Shown here piece after piece: positions 34,670-43,564 of a stretch of DNA of 64,000 bases. This DNA is from Nocardia brasiliensis NBRC 14402 (GTDB taxonomy: Bacteria; Actinomycetota; Actinomycetes; Mycobacteriales; Mycobacteriaceae): contig NZ_BAFT02000075.1 in the NCBI RefSeq assembly GCF_000308475.2, positions 1-64,000 on the forward strand. The letters run 5' to 3'. Each line of letters opens with the position of its first letter. Positions within the stretch are counted from its first letter, which is position 1. The notes beneath the pieces were generated by a model. It ran no database searches. It was not told the origin of the DNA and was given only the letters and a program-made list of their open reading frames with translations. The translations under genes and the position numbers were made by a program.

Positions 34670-36703
34670 GTGAACCAATTGGCTGCTGCGACATCTCCCT
34701 ACCTGCGTCAGCATGCCGACAATCCAGTTCACTGGCGGGAGTGGGATGCCGCGGCGCTGGGCGAGGCGCGGGAGCGGGACGTGCCGATCCTGTTGTCGGT
34801 GGGGTACGCGAGCTGTCACTGGTGTCATGTGATGGCGCACGAGTCGTTCGAGGATGCGGCGACGGCGGAGTTGATGAACGACAACTTCGTGTGCGTGAAG
34901 GTGGATCGGGAGGAGCGGCCCGATCTGGATGCGGTGTACATGAATGCGACGGTCGCGATGACCGGGCAGGGCGGGTGGCCGATGACGTGCTTCCTGACCC
35001 CGGCGGGGGAGCCGTTCTACTGCGGAACGTACTACCCGAAGGTGCCGCGCGGCGGGATGCCGTCGTTCACGCAGCTGCTCACGGCGATCACGGATACCTG
35101 GCAGCACCGGCGTGATGAGGTCGATCAGGCTTCGGCGCAGGTGACCGAGGCGCTGCAGGCGCAGGCCGCGGGACTGCCGGACTCGGAGTTCACGATCGTG
35201 CCGGAACTGCTCGACCACGCGGTCGCGGCGGCGCTGCGGGACGAGGACCCGAAACACGGCGGATTCGGTGGGGCGCCGAAGTTTCCGCCGTCGGCGCTGC
35301 TGGAAGGCCTGCTGCGCAGCTGGGAACGAACGGGTGACCAAGCGGTGCACGCGGTGGTCGTTCGCACCGCCGACGCGATGGCGCGGGGCGGCATCTACGA
35401 CCAGCTGCGTGGTGGTTTCGCTCGGTATTCCGTCGACGCCGCCTGGGTGATCCCGCATTTCGAGAAGATGTTGTACGACAACGCGCAATTGCTGCGCGCC
35501 TACGCGCATCTGGCGCGCCGGGAGCCGCCGGAATCGTTGGCGCACCGGGTCACGCGGGAGACGGTTCAGTTCCTGCTCGACGATCTCGGTACCGAGCACG
35601 GTGGTTTCGCCTCCGCGCTGGACGCGGACACGCACGTGGAAGCTGGTAAGCCAGGGGTGGAGGGCGCCACCTATGTCTGGACGCCCGCCGAACTGATCGG
35701 CGAACTCGGCCCCGACGACGGTGCTTGGGCCGCAGCCTTTTTCGGAGTGTCCACGGCCGGAAACTTCGAGCAGGGCACCTCGGTGCTCACCCGGTACACC
35801 GAACCCGAAGCGGCGGAACACGATCGACTCGAACGGGTCCGGGCGACCCTGCGCAAGGTCCGCGACGGACGACCCCAGCCCGACCGCGACGACAAGGTGG
35901 TCACCGCGTGGAACGGCATGGCCATCACCGCGCTGGCCGAAGCGGGCGCCGCGTTCGGCGCGGACGACTGGGTGGCGGCCGCTGCCCGCTGTGCTCGATT
36001 CCTGTTGTCCGAGCACGTGATAGACGGGCGGGTGCGCCGAGCGTCGTTGCACGGGGTGGCGGGTGCGTCGCCCGGCGTGCTCGAGGATTACGCGTGGCTC
36101 GTCACCGGCCTGCTCGCACTGCATCAGGCCACCGGCGAGCTGGATTGGCTCCAGCACGCGCAACGCCTGCTGGACACCGCGATTCAGCATTTCGCCGACC
36201 CCGCGACCCCCGGCAGCTGGTTCGACACCGCCGACGATGCGGAAACCTTGGTCACCCGCCCGCGCGACCCGATCGACGGCGCGACCCCGGCCGGCGCCTC
36301 GTCCCTCGCCGAAGCCCTGCTCACAGCCGCCGCCACCAGCGAACCCGACCTGGCCATCCCGTACCGCGAACTGGCCGAGCAGACCTTGCAGCGCGGCGCG
36401 GTCGTACTGGCCCGCGCCCCCCGCTCGGCAGGACAGTGGCTCACGGTCGCCGAGGCCGCGCTGCAGGGCCCACTGCAGATCGCCATCGCCGCCGAATCCC
36501 CCGACGCCCCAGCCGAATTACTGGCCGCCGCCCGCGCCGCCGCACCGGGCGGGGCGATCATCCTCGCCGCCGCCCCGGATGCCGTCCCACTCCTAGCCGA
36601 CCGCCCCCTGCTCAACGGCGGACCCGCCGCCTACGTATGCCGCGGCTCGGTCTGCGACCTCCCGGTAGGCACCGCAGACGAACTACGCGCCGCTCTCACC
36701 TGA
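34670..36703 (+). CDS. YyaL-like thioredoxin-domain protein (Rv1084-like)
   Basis: The 677-residue protein has an N-terminal thioredoxin-like domain with the pair C49-H-W-C52 in GYASCHWCHVMAHESF, then a long (alpha/alpha)6-type helical domain related to N-acylglucosamine 2-epimerase/cellobiose epimerases. The GTG at 34670 is chosen so that the conserved SPYLRQHADNPVHW lies at the N-terminus; a longer ORF start at 34622 adds a non-conserved leader. Cytoplasmic. Function of the family is not settled. Confidence 0.9.
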   Translation: MNQLAAATSPYLRQHADNPVHWREWDAAALGEARERDVPILLSVGYASCHWCHVMAHESFEDAATAELMNDNFVCVKVDREERPDLDAVYMNATVAMTGQGGWPMTCFLTPAGEPFYCGTYYPKVPRGGMPSFTQLLTAITDTWQHRRDEVDQASAQVTEALQAQAAGLPDSEFTIVPELLDHAVAAALRDEDPKHGGFGGAPKFPPSALLEGLLRSWERTGDQAVHAVVVRTADAMARGGIYDQLRGGFARYSVDAAWVIPHFEKMLYDNAQLLRAYAHLARREPPESLAHRVTRETVQFLLDDLGTEHGGFASALDADTHVEAGKPGVEGATYVWTPAELIGELGPDDGAWAAAFFGVSTAGNFEQGTSVLTRYTEPEAAEHDRLERVRATLRKVRDGRPQPDRDDKVVTAWNGMAITALAEAGAAFGADDWVAAAARCARFLLSEHVIDGRVRRASLHGVAGASPGVLEDYAWLVTGLLALHQATGELDWLQHAQRLLDTAIQHFADPATPGSWFDTADDAETLVTRPRDPIDGATPAGASSLAEALLTAAATSEPDLAIPYRELAEQTLQRGAVVLARAPRSAGQWLTVAEAALQGPLQIAIAAESPDAPAELLAAARAAAPGGAIILAAAPDAVPLLADRPLLNGGPAAYVCRGSVCDLPVGTADELRAALT

Positions 36704-36711
36704 AGTAGCGG
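36638..36711. repeat. Duplicated tail of the YyaL-like gene, copy 1
   Basis: The last codons and post-stop bases (about 74 bp) recur at 36815-36889 with roughly eight differences, in the same orientation. Copy 1 is part of the intact gene. Confidence 0.8.
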
Positions 36712-36814
36712 ACGGGGGCGCGGGCGTTCGTAAGCGAGTGTCTCGGTGGCGGCTGAGACGACTAGTTGAGCCGTGGGATCCGCGCGTCCCGCCGCGCGCC
36801 GCTTGCGGCTCCCT

Positions 36815-36889
36815 TGCCGCGGCTCGGTCTGCGACCTTCCAGTAGGCGCCGCAGACGAACTGCACGCCGCTCTCCACCTGAAGTGGCGG
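36815..36889. repeat. Duplicated tail of the YyaL-like gene, copy 2 (degenerate)
   Basis: This non-coding copy has lost frame continuity upstream of the repeated block and differs by small indels (CTCTCACC versus CTCTCCACC). It is a decayed duplicate of the 3' end of a paralogue or a recombination scar. Confidence 0.7.
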
Positions 36890-36940
36890 TCAGCCACTCG
36901 ACTACGTCCAAGCGGCCGCCCGGCAGGTGCTGGACTGTTG

Positions 36941-36999
36941 ATCACCAGGTAATGGTGGTGTTGCGTTCTCGGCCGATGCCGCCACCGTTACCTGGTGAT
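36941..36999. terminator. 59-bp near-perfect hairpin before the cyclase gene end
   Basis: Arms of 18 bp (ATCACCAGGTAATGGTGG at 36941-36958; its complement at 36982-36999) pair with one mismatch and a 23-nt loop. It lies 27 bp beyond the stop of the minus-strand cyclase gene, so it is most simply its terminator. Confidence 0.55.
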
Positions 37000-37025
37000 C
37001 GGGTGACCGATTCGAACCCACGGGG

Positions 37026-38639
37026 TCATTCGGGTTCCGTTGTGGCGGTGCGGGCTTCGGCTACCGGGCTGCGTTTGATGAGGGGGTCTGCGATGGCGCT
37101 GCCGTCGATCACGCGTTCGGCGGCGGTGCCGGTGGTGACCGGGCTGGGGCGAGCGGCGGTGCGCCGGTCGTTGTCGGTCCAGCAGGCGGTCGGGGTGTGC
37201 ATGCCGCGCAGCAGGATGGTTTCGTAGTGCACCCATTTGGTGCGTTCGTGTGATGCCGCGGCGGCGATGACCGCACCGCTCACCAGGATTCGGCGCGGCG
37301 CCTCTTTGGCCTCGGTGGTGAGACGGGCGGCCTCGTTCACGGCATCGCCGATGACGGTGTATTCCAGGCGGGTGTCGGAGCCGACGTTGCCCGCGAAGAC
37401 CGGTCCGCGCGCGACGCCGATGCCGATATCGAGCTCCCCCGCGGCCAGCACTTCGTCCCGGATCCGGCGGGCGGCGCGCAGCGCGGGAGTCGCGTTGTCG
37501 CGCAGTTCGATCGGGGCGCCGAAGATACACAGCGCCGCATCGCCTTCGAACTTGTTGACCAGTCCGTTGTTCTCCTCGGTGGCCGCGACCACGGTGGCGA
37601 GCAGCCGGTTCAGCTTGGCCACGAACTCTTCCGGGGGCAGTCCGGTGGACAGCTCGACCGAGCCGGTCACGTCGACGAACAGTGCGGTCACCTCGCGCAC
37701 GTCACCGGTCAGGTCGACACCGCCGGCCAGTGCCCGTTCGGCCACCTCGTTGCCGACGTGCCTGCCGAACAGGTCGCGCATCCGCTGCCGCTCGGACAGA
37801 TTCGCGGCGAGTTCGTTGACCGAGTTCTCCAGTCGCCCGATCTCGCTGGTGCTGCCGACCGGAACCCGCACGCCGAGATCGCCTTTGGTGATCCGATCCA
37901 GCGCCCGGCGCAGCGTGCGCATCGGCGAGGCGACGGCGCGGGCCAGGAAGGCGGTGGCGATCGCGCCGACGGCCAGGCCGACGATGGAAAGGTAGATGGC
38001 GGTGCGGATGCGGTCGGTCGGGGCAGCCGCCGGGTTGGCCAGCACCACGATCAGCATCAGCAGCGGCAGCGCGCCGGCCACCGCCCAGCTCACCACCACC
38101 CGGACCAGCACGCTCGAACTCCAGTGCATGGTCGGCCCGAGCACCGCGGCGACCACCGGAATGGTCGGCCGGATCAACCGGTCCACGATGAGGAAGGTGA
38201 GCCCGACCGATTCGGCCCCGCCCAGGGTGAACAGCGCGGCCATCACGGCGGGATCGTTGTCGGGTGCGAGGTTCATCAGCGTGATCGTGGCGACGATCAC
38301 GCCGGTGATCCACACCGCGAAGGCTCGGGTGGTGATGATGAGCGGCAGCCGTAGCACCTGCCGCGCCTCGTCCTCGGTCGGCTTGCGCCCCTGGTCGAGC
38401 CAGCCGAAATGGTACGAGCGGTCGCGCACCGCGAGCGCGACGCCGGCCACGAATCCGACGGTCGGGTAGATGCCCGCCAGGATGACGGATCGGAGCCAGT
38501 TGTCGCCGAGCATGCTGAGCGACCCGCTGAGCCACAGCTCGGTGACGATCACCCCGAGACCGCTGAGGTTGGCGGCGATCACCACCGCAGCCAGCCCGGC
38601 GCGTGCCTTCAGCGCCCAGATGACCAGCCGCGCGATCAT
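37026..38639 (-). CDS. Class III adenylate/guanylate cyclase with membrane and HAMP domains
   Basis: The 537-residue protein makes a cyclic nucleotide, probably cAMP. Six membrane helices (about 15-240) are followed by a HAMP linker (VASPMRTLRRALDRITKGDL, about 255-275) and a C-terminal catalytic domain: FVDVTGS carries the first metal Asp, NKFEGDA the substrate Lys and second Asp, and TVIGDAVNEAARL the Asn and Arg. The ATG at 38639 is preferred because GAGGTG lies 6 nt before it; 38672 is an alternative. Architecture matches the Rv1318c-Rv1320c/Rv3645 type. All key residues are present. Confidence 0.88.
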   Translation of the reverse strand: MIARLVIWALKARAGLAAVVIAANLSGLGVIVTELWLSGSLSMLGDNWLRSVILAGIYPTVGFVAGVALAVRDRSYHFGWLDQGRKPTEDEARQVLRLPLIITTRAFAVWITGVIVATITLMNLAPDNDPAVMAALFTLGGAESVGLTFLIVDRLIRPTIPVVAAVLGPTMHWSSSVLVRVVVSWAVAGALPLLMLIVVLANPAAAPTDRIRTAIYLSIVGLAVGAIATAFLARAVASPMRTLRRALDRITKGDLGVRVPVGSTSEIGRLENSVNELAANLSERQRMRDLFGRHVGNEVAERALAGGVDLTGDVREVTALFVDVTGSVELSTGLPPEEFVAKLNRLLATVVAATEENNGLVNKFEGDAALCIFGAPIELRDNATPALRAARRIRDEVLAAGELDIGIGVARGPVFAGNVGSDTRLEYTVIGDAVNEAARLTTEAKEAPRRILVSGAVIAAAASHERTKWVHYETILLRGMHTPTACWTDNDRRTAARPSPVTTGTAAERVIDGSAIADPLIKRSPVAEARTATTEPE

Positions 38640-38770
38640 GCCGTGCACCTCGTTTCCGCTCCGCTGTGCCATCGCTGCGCCGCCATTGTCGTTCCGATGT
38701 CGCTGCCGACTTTATTGCCGAATCGGTGAAAACCAGGCATTCTGCCGGTGTGCCCGGCCGATTGTGCAGG

Positions 38771-39481
38771 TCAGCGCAGTACGACCAGCCAGACCGCGAT
38801 GTAGTGCGTCAGCGCGGCGAGCACCGTCGCGGCGTGGAAGAACTCGTGGTGGCCGAAGACGGCCGGCCACGGGTTGGGCCATTTGGTGGCGTAGAGGATC
38901 GCGCCGCCGCTGTAGAGCAGTCCGCCGATGAGCAGCAGGATCAGCGGTGCGATACCGATATTGGTGTTCAGCTGGCCCGCGACCGGCACGATCGCCCAGC
39001 CGAGCAGCAGGTAGAGCGGCACGCCCACCCAGCGGGGCGCGGTGGGCCACAACAGTTTCAGCGCGACTCCGGCCAGGGCGCCCGCCCACACCACGGCCAG
39101 CAGCGTCTGTCCCGTGCGGCCGGGCAGGCCGAGCAGCGCGAACGGGGTGTAGCTGCCCGCGATGAACAGGAAGATCATCGAGTGGTCCGCGCGCTTCATC
39201 CGGATCCGGGCCTGCGTGGTCGGCCAGGTGATCCGGTGATAGATCGCGCTGATGCCGAACAGGCCGCAGACGGTCAAGCCGTAGACCAGGGTGGACCAGC
39301 CCGCGGTCGCCGAGAGGGTCGCCGCCTTCGCGATCAGCACGATGGCCGCGATGGCCGCGACGCCGACCGCCCAGGTGTGGATCCAGCCGCGCATCCGGGG
39401 TTTGATCAGCGCCTCGGCGAGCGACTCCGGCGCCGATCCCGCGACCACGCCGGAGTCGGTGGCACCGACGGATTCGGACAC
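38771..39481 (-). CDS. Hemolysin III/PAQR-family membrane protein (Rv1085c-like)
   Basis: The 236-residue protein has seven membrane helices and the family ion-binding residues: SAIYHRITW (His after the first helix pair), RADHSMIFLFIAGSY and the C-terminal HHEFFHAATVLAALTHY. These are the conserved Ser, Asp and His of the PAQR zinc site. Members affect membrane lipid balance; some are called hemolysin III. A perfect palindrome lies 26 bp upstream of its start, in the divergent region shared with the prenyl synthase gene. Confidence 0.9.
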   Translation of the reverse strand: MSESVGATDSGVVAGSAPESLAEALIKPRMRGWIHTWAVGVAAIAAIVLIAKAATLSATAGWSTLVYGLTVCGLFGISAIYHRITWPTTQARIRMKRADHSMIFLFIAGSYTPFALLGLPGRTGQTLLAVVWAGALAGVALKLLWPTAPRWVGVPLYLLLGWAIVPVAGQLNTNIGIAPLILLLIGGLLYSGGAILYATKWPNPWPAVFGHHEFFHAATVLAALTHYIAVWLVVLR

Positions 39482-39506
39482 GAGCTACCTCCTGGTTGAA
39501 CTCACC

Positions 39507-39532
39507 GGTAACCTACGGAACCGTAGGTTACC
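39507..39532. promoter_or_regulatory. 26-bp palindromic operator between hemolysin III and prenyl synthase genes
   Basis: Arms GGTAACCTACGG and CCGTAGGTTACC are perfect, with an AA centre. The form (CTACGG-AA-CCGTAG core) resembles TetR operators. No TetR gene is adjacent, so the regulator must be elsewhere. Confidence 0.75.
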
Positions 39533-39603
39533 GCCCCTTCGTCACTGTACCGGGATGTGCGGTGGCTGACAGGATCCTGCCCGTGGGGCGTAGGGTGGCC
39601 CGC

Positions 39604-40383
39604 GTGGAGCTTCCGGTTCAGGTGCGGGGTTTGCCGTATCGCATCTACGAGGCCCGGCTGACCAAGCAGCTGGCCGGCAAACAACATCCCCGCCACGTCG
39701 CGGTGATGTGCGATGGTAATCGGCGCTGGGCTCGGGAGAACGGTTTCGCCGATGTGAGCCACGGCCACCGCGTCGGCGCGGTGAAGATCGCCGAGCTCGT
39801 CGGCTGGTGTCAGGCCGAGGGCATCGAGATGGTCACCGTCTACCTGCTCTCCACCGAGAACCTGCAGCGCGATCCCGACGAGCTGGAGACGTTGTTCGAG
39901 GTGATCACCGACGTGGTCGAGGAACTGTCGGCGCCGGAACAGAATTGGAGCGTGCGCGTCGTCGGCTCGCTCGACGGATTCCCCGAGCTGATCGCCAAGC
40001 GCATCCGCACCGCCGCCGAGCGCACCGAGGACCGCAACGGGGTGCACGTCAACGTGGCCATCGGCTACGGCGGCCGGCAGGAGATCACCGACGCGGTGCG
40101 CTCGCTGGTCCGCCAGGAGATCGCGGCGGGGGAGACCGGCGAGGATCTGGTGCAGTCGATCACCGTGAACGCGATCGGCCAGCATCTCTACACCTCGGGT
40201 CAGCCCGATCCGGATCTGGTCATTCGCACCTCCGGTGAGCAGCGTCTATCCGGTTTCCTGCTGTGGCAGAGCGCATACTCGGAGATATGGTTCACCGAGG
40301 CGTACTGGCCGGAGTTCCGGCGTGTGGACTTCCTGCGGGCGCTGCGCGACTACGCGGCCAGGCATCGCAGGTTCGGCATCTAG
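39604..40383 (+). CDS. Short-chain Z-isoprenyl diphosphate synthase (Rv1086-like)
   Basis: The 259-residue cis-prenyl transferase has the catalytic Asp in MCDGNRRWA (D37) and the C-terminal RTSGEQRLSGFLLWQSAY. Rv1086 makes Z,E-farnesyl diphosphate, the starter for decaprenyl phosphate and so for the cell wall; this gene is its positional homologue. The GTG at 39604 (VELPVQVRGLPYRIYE) gives the N-terminus seen in Rv1086; the ORF is open further upstream but non-conserved. Confidence 0.9.
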   Translation: MELPVQVRGLPYRIYEARLTKQLAGKQHPRHVAVMCDGNRRWARENGFADVSHGHRVGAVKIAELVGWCQAEGIEMVTVYLLSTENLQRDPDELETLFEVITDVVEELSAPEQNWSVRVVGSLDGFPELIAKRIRTAAERTEDRNGVHVNVAIGYGGRQEITDAVRSLVRQEIAAGETGEDLVQSITVNAIGQHLYTSGQPDPDLVIRTSGEQRLSGFLLWQSAYSEIWFTEAYWPEFRRVDFLRALRDYAARHRRFGI

Positions 40384-40393
40384 TCCGGCGCGC

Positions 40394-41020
40394 ATGGCCG
40401 CTCGCGCCGGCGGGGAGGGCGTCGTGCGCGAGGTAGACAGCCGCAACGGTGCGCAGGTCGCGGCCGCCGGGCCGTACATCGGTTACGAGGAGTTCGGCAG
40501 GCGCTTCTTCGAATACGCCGCCTCCGAGCAGCGCATTCTCGGCGCCTTCGATCAATTGACCGGTGCGGCATTCGATTTCGGCCCGATCGGGGTGGGCCCG
40601 GCGAAGTTGGCCAAGGCGAGCGCGCAGGTACAACTCGGGCAGGCGCAGGTGCGCCGCGAGGTCGAGGACGTGATCTCGTTCCAGCTGAAGATCCCGCTCA
40701 GCGTGGACATGCTCATCGATCTGGCCTTGGATCGGCATCGATTCGAGGTGGACGGCAACATCCATCTGCACCTGACCGTGCGCGCGGCCGAGCCGCTGCG
40801 GGTGATCATCGACATCGCCACGCCGCGTTCCAGCGATGTCCGGATCAACGTCGCCACCGACACCATGCGCGGGCAGTTGCTGCGCATCCTCGCCAGCGTC
40901 GATCAAGAGATCCGGCGTTTCATCGCGCGCTATATCGCCAAAGAGATCGACAAACCGCACATTGCCGCGGCCCGCGATATCAATGTGGCCAAACGCCTCG
41001 ACGAGGCGTGGAAATTGTAA
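40394..41020 (+). CDS. Conserved-looking hypothetical protein
   Basis: The 208-residue product (ATG 40394; GTG 40421 possible) lies 10 bp after the prenyl synthase gene, probably in the same operon. It is soluble, with a central beta-rich part (FEVDGNIHLHLTVRAAEPLRV) and a helical C-terminus ending INVAKRLDEAW. I do not recognise the family. It meets the convergent coaA gene at 7 bp. Confidence 0.7.
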   Translation: MAARAGGEGVVREVDSRNGAQVAAAGPYIGYEEFGRRFFEYAASEQRILGAFDQLTGAAFDFGPIGVGPAKLAKASAQVQLGQAQVRREVEDVISFQLKIPLSVDMLIDLALDRHRFEVDGNIHLHLTVRAAEPLRVIIDIATPRSSDVRINVATDTMRGQLLRILASVDQEIRRFIARYIAKEIDKPHIAAARDINVAKRLDEAWKL

Positions 41021-41026
41021 GCGGGA

Positions 41027-41959
41027 TCACAATTTACGCAGTCGCAGCCGATTGATGGCGTGGTCGGCGTCCTTACGCAACACGAGTGTCGCGCGCGGCC
41101 GGGTGGGCAGAATGTTCTCCACCAGATTCGGCCGGTTGGTGTTGTTCCAGATCTCCTCCGCGGCGTGCGTCGCCTGGTCGTCGGTGAATCCGGCGTAGTG
41201 GTGGAAATGCGCGTTCGGGTTCGCGAACGCGGTCTGGCGCAGGGTGAGAAACCTTTGTACGTACCACTTCTCGATGTCCTCGATGCGGGCGTCGACGTAG
41301 ATCGAGAAGTCGAACAGGTCCGAGACCATCAGCCGCGGACCGGTCTGCAGCACGTTCAGGCCCTCCACGATCAGGATGTCGGGCTGGCGCACGCAGTGGA
41401 ACTTGTCCGGCACGATGTCGTAGGAGATGTGCGAGTACACCGGCGCGCACACCTCGGCCGCACCGGATTTCACCTCGGTGACGAATCGCAGCAGCTTGCG
41501 GCGGTCATAGCTTTCCGGAAAGCCCTTGCGGTGCATGATGCCGCGCCGGGTGAGTTCCGCGGTGGGATAGAGGAATCCGTCGGTGGTGACCAGATCCACC
41601 CGGGGATGGTGATCCCAGCGGGCCAGCAGTGCCTGCAGCACGCGGGCGGTGGTCGATTTGCCGACCGCGACGCTACCGGCGACGCCGATCACGAACGGCA
41701 CCTGCCGATCGGGATGGGTCTCGCCGAGGAAGGTGGCGGTGGCGGCGAACAATCGCTGCCGCGCGGCCACCTGGAGGTGGATGAGTCGAGCGAGCGGCAG
41801 ATAAACCTCGGCCACTTCTTCGAGGTCGATCTGTTCGCCGAGACCGCGCAGGCCCCTCAGTTCTTCCTCGGTGAGCACCAGGGGAGTCGACTTACGCAGA
41901 GTTCGCCACTGTTTCCGGTCGAATTCCACATACGGACTCGGCTCGCTCATTCGTGCCAC
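41027..41959 (-). CDS. coaA: Pantothenate kinase, type I
   Basis: CoaA catalyses the first step of CoA synthesis, phosphorylation of pantothenate. The 310-residue protein has the P-loop GSVAVGKS (95-102) and the conserved blocks LVTTDGFLYP, GFPESYD, PVYSHISYDI and LVENILPTRPRATLVL. The GTG at 41959 is used because it aligns to MSRLSEPSPYVEFDR in M. tuberculosis; ATG 41950 is an alternative. It sits next to the prenyl synthase as expected from synteny with Rv1086-Rv1092c without the PE_PGRS genes. Confidence 0.95.
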   Translation of the reverse strand: MARMSEPSPYVEFDRKQWRTLRKSTPLVLTEEELRGLRGLGEQIDLEEVAEVYLPLARLIHLQVAARQRLFAATATFLGETHPDRQVPFVIGVAGSVAVGKSTTARVLQALLARWDHHPRVDLVTTDGFLYPTAELTRRGIMHRKGFPESYDRRKLLRFVTEVKSGAAEVCAPVYSHISYDIVPDKFHCVRQPDILIVEGLNVLQTGPRLMVSDLFDFSIYVDARIEDIEKWYVQRFLTLRQTAFANPNAHFHHYAGFTDDQATHAAEEIWNNTNRPNLVENILPTRPRATLVLRKDADHAINRLRLRKL

Positions 41960-42151
41960 TTACCCGACGCTCCACTTCGGCAAACACGCACACATACCGT
42001 GCCGGCTCAGTGAGATTCGGTCTAGCTTTCGCCGCATAGCCGAATTCTGCTCTGCGCCGGTAGCGCGGGAAAAGTGGGGTACCGGTACCTGTTGGTAACC
42101 GGGTGTCATTGTGTCGCGCGCCGCACCCGGCGGAGGGCTAATGTCGGTCGG

Positions 42152-43348
42152 ATGGAAGCGCATCCACTCGTGACCGAGTACCTGCGGCTCGGCTTGGCAT
42201 TCGACCGTTTGGAAGAGGGGTTCGTCGACGCGTACACCGGTGACCCGGCACTGCGTCGCGACGTGGCGAACGGTCCCGCACCGGAGCCGCGTCAGCTGGC
42301 GCAGCGGGCGGCGGCCCTGCGCGCCGAGTTGCCGGACGCCGGGCTGACTGCCGAGCGTACCGAGTTCCTGGATGTGCACCTGCGCGCGCTGGAATGCTCC
42401 GGGCGCAAGTTCGCCGGCGACGACATCGGATTCGTCGACGAGGTGCGCGCCTACTTCGACGTCGATATCGCGCCCGCCGACGTCGAGGACTACCGGGACG
42501 CGCACCGGCAGATGGACGAGGTCCTGATGGGCGACGGCCCGCTGGCCGAACGGGTGGCCGCGCACCGCAAAGCCGACGAGATCCCGCCGGAGCGGCTGCC
42601 GGCCTGCGTCGAGGCGTTCTCCGGCGCGCTGCGCGAGCTGGTCCGCGCCCGCTATCCGCTGCCCGACCACGAGCACGTCACCTACGAGGTGGTGGGCGAC
42701 AAGCCGTGGTCCGGGTTCAACTACTATCTCGGCAATTTCCACTCGCGCGTGGCGATCAACTCCGATCTCAAGCAGCACATGACGCACTTGCCGCTGTTGA
42801 TCGCGCACGAGTCCTACCCCGGTCATCACACCGAGCACTGCCGCAAGGAGGCCGGCCTGGTCGCCGCGGGTCAAGCCGAGCAGACGCTGTTCCTGGTGAA
42901 CACGCCGCAGTGCCTGATGGCCGAGGGACTGGCCGACCTGGCGCTGCGCTCCCTGGTCGGGCCGGGCTGGGGTAAGTGGGCGCAGGAGATCTACGCCGAT
43001 CTCGGCCTGCGCTTCGACGGTGAACGGGCGGAACGGCTTTCGGACGCCTCCGCGAAACTCGTCAGTGTCCGTCAGGACGCGGCGCTGCTGCTGCACGACC
43101 GGCATCGCACCCAGGACGAGGTGGCCGAGTTCTTGCAGACCTGGAGTCTGGTCACCCCCGAGCGCGCCCGGCAATCGCTGCGCTTCCTCTCGTCCCCGCT
43201 CTGGCGCGCCTACATCTCCACCTACGTCGAGGGATATCGCCTGCTCGGCGGCTGGCTGGATCGAGCGGCCGACGCCGAGGAGCGCTCGGATCGTTTCCGT
43301 CGCCTGCTCGACGAGCCGCTCACGCCGGGCGCGATCCGCCGCGGCTGA
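42152..43348 (+). CDS. DUF885 (HExxH-like) metallopeptidase
   Basis: The 398-residue protein carries HESYPGHH (219-226), the zinc site variant of the DUF885 family, and a downstream Glu in LMAEGLADL. It has no signal peptide and may be a cytoplasmic zinc peptidase or amidase. The ATG at 42152 is used; the longer ORF to 42074 is non-conserved. A hairpin at 43379 follows. Confidence 0.85.
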   Translation: MEAHPLVTEYLRLGLAFDRLEEGFVDAYTGDPALRRDVANGPAPEPRQLAQRAAALRAELPDAGLTAERTEFLDVHLRALECSGRKFAGDDIGFVDEVRAYFDVDIAPADVEDYRDAHRQMDEVLMGDGPLAERVAAHRKADEIPPERLPACVEAFSGALRELVRARYPLPDHEHVTYEVVGDKPWSGFNYYLGNFHSRVAINSDLKQHMTHLPLLIAHESYPGHHTEHCRKEAGLVAAGQAEQTLFLVNTPQCLMAEGLADLALRSLVGPGWGKWAQEIYADLGLRFDGERAERLSDASAKLVSVRQDAALLLHDRHRTQDEVAEFLQTWSLVTPERARQSLRFLSSPLWRAYISTYVEGYRLLGGWLDRAADAEERSDRFRRLLDEPLTPGAIRRG

Positions 43349-43378
43349 GGTCGGCCCGCGTACTGGGGCCGAACGCGA

Positions 43379-43417
43379 ATTCGCACCCGCCGCCGGGCAG
43401 TGGCAGCGGGTGCGAAT
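43379..43417. terminator. Terminator between DUF885 gene and the small minus-strand gene
   Basis: Arms ATTCGCACCCGC (43379-43390) and GCGGGTGCGAAT (43406-43417) form a perfect 12-bp stem with a 15-nt loop. Confidence 0.75.
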
Positions 43418-43453
43418 CGCGGCAGCGCCGGCTATGCGGCGGCCGTGTGCGTC

Positions 43454-43564
43454 CTACTGGATGACTCCGCAGTTCACCCCGGCGGAGAGGGTGCACATCA
43501 TGAAGGCGAGCTGGCGGAGCAGCCCTTCGAGGGGGTTGGACGGAACTGCGACGAAGGCGAGCAT
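43454..43564 (-). CDS. 36-residue small protein
   Basis: An ATG with GAGGAG 5 nt upstream opens a 36-codon ORF, MLAFVAVPSNPLEGLLRQL then AFMMCTLSAGVNCGVIQ. It contains a hydrophobic stretch with two Cys and could be a membrane-associated microprotein. A terminator at 43379 ends it, which supports a real transcript. Not in a known family. Confidence 0.5.
   Translation of the reverse strand: MLAFVAVPSNPLEGLLRQLAFMMCTLSAGVNCGVIQ

Larger units (their letters stand above)
36712..37025. other. Gene-free region with duplicate gene tail and a long hairpin
   Basis: No gene here. It carries the second copy of the YyaL-like gene tail (36815-36889) and a 59-bp hairpin (36941-36999), the latter listed separately. 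Confidence 0.7.

Noticed and set aside
34553..36190. 545-residue minus-strand ORF opposite the YyaL-like gene
   Set aside because: Antisense frame of the true gene; composition is Arg/His/Val and no motif.
36990..37025. tRNA-like 3' end on the minus strand (GGGTTCGAATC followed by ...CACCA)
   Set aside because: The bases around the T-loop motif do not pair as a T-stem (GTGGG against GGTCA) and there is no matching acceptor or anticodon arm, so it is a chance match.
37026..38672. Cyclase might be inactive
   Set aside because: The metal-binding Asp, substrate Lys and the Asn-Arg pair in the catalytic domain all appear present.
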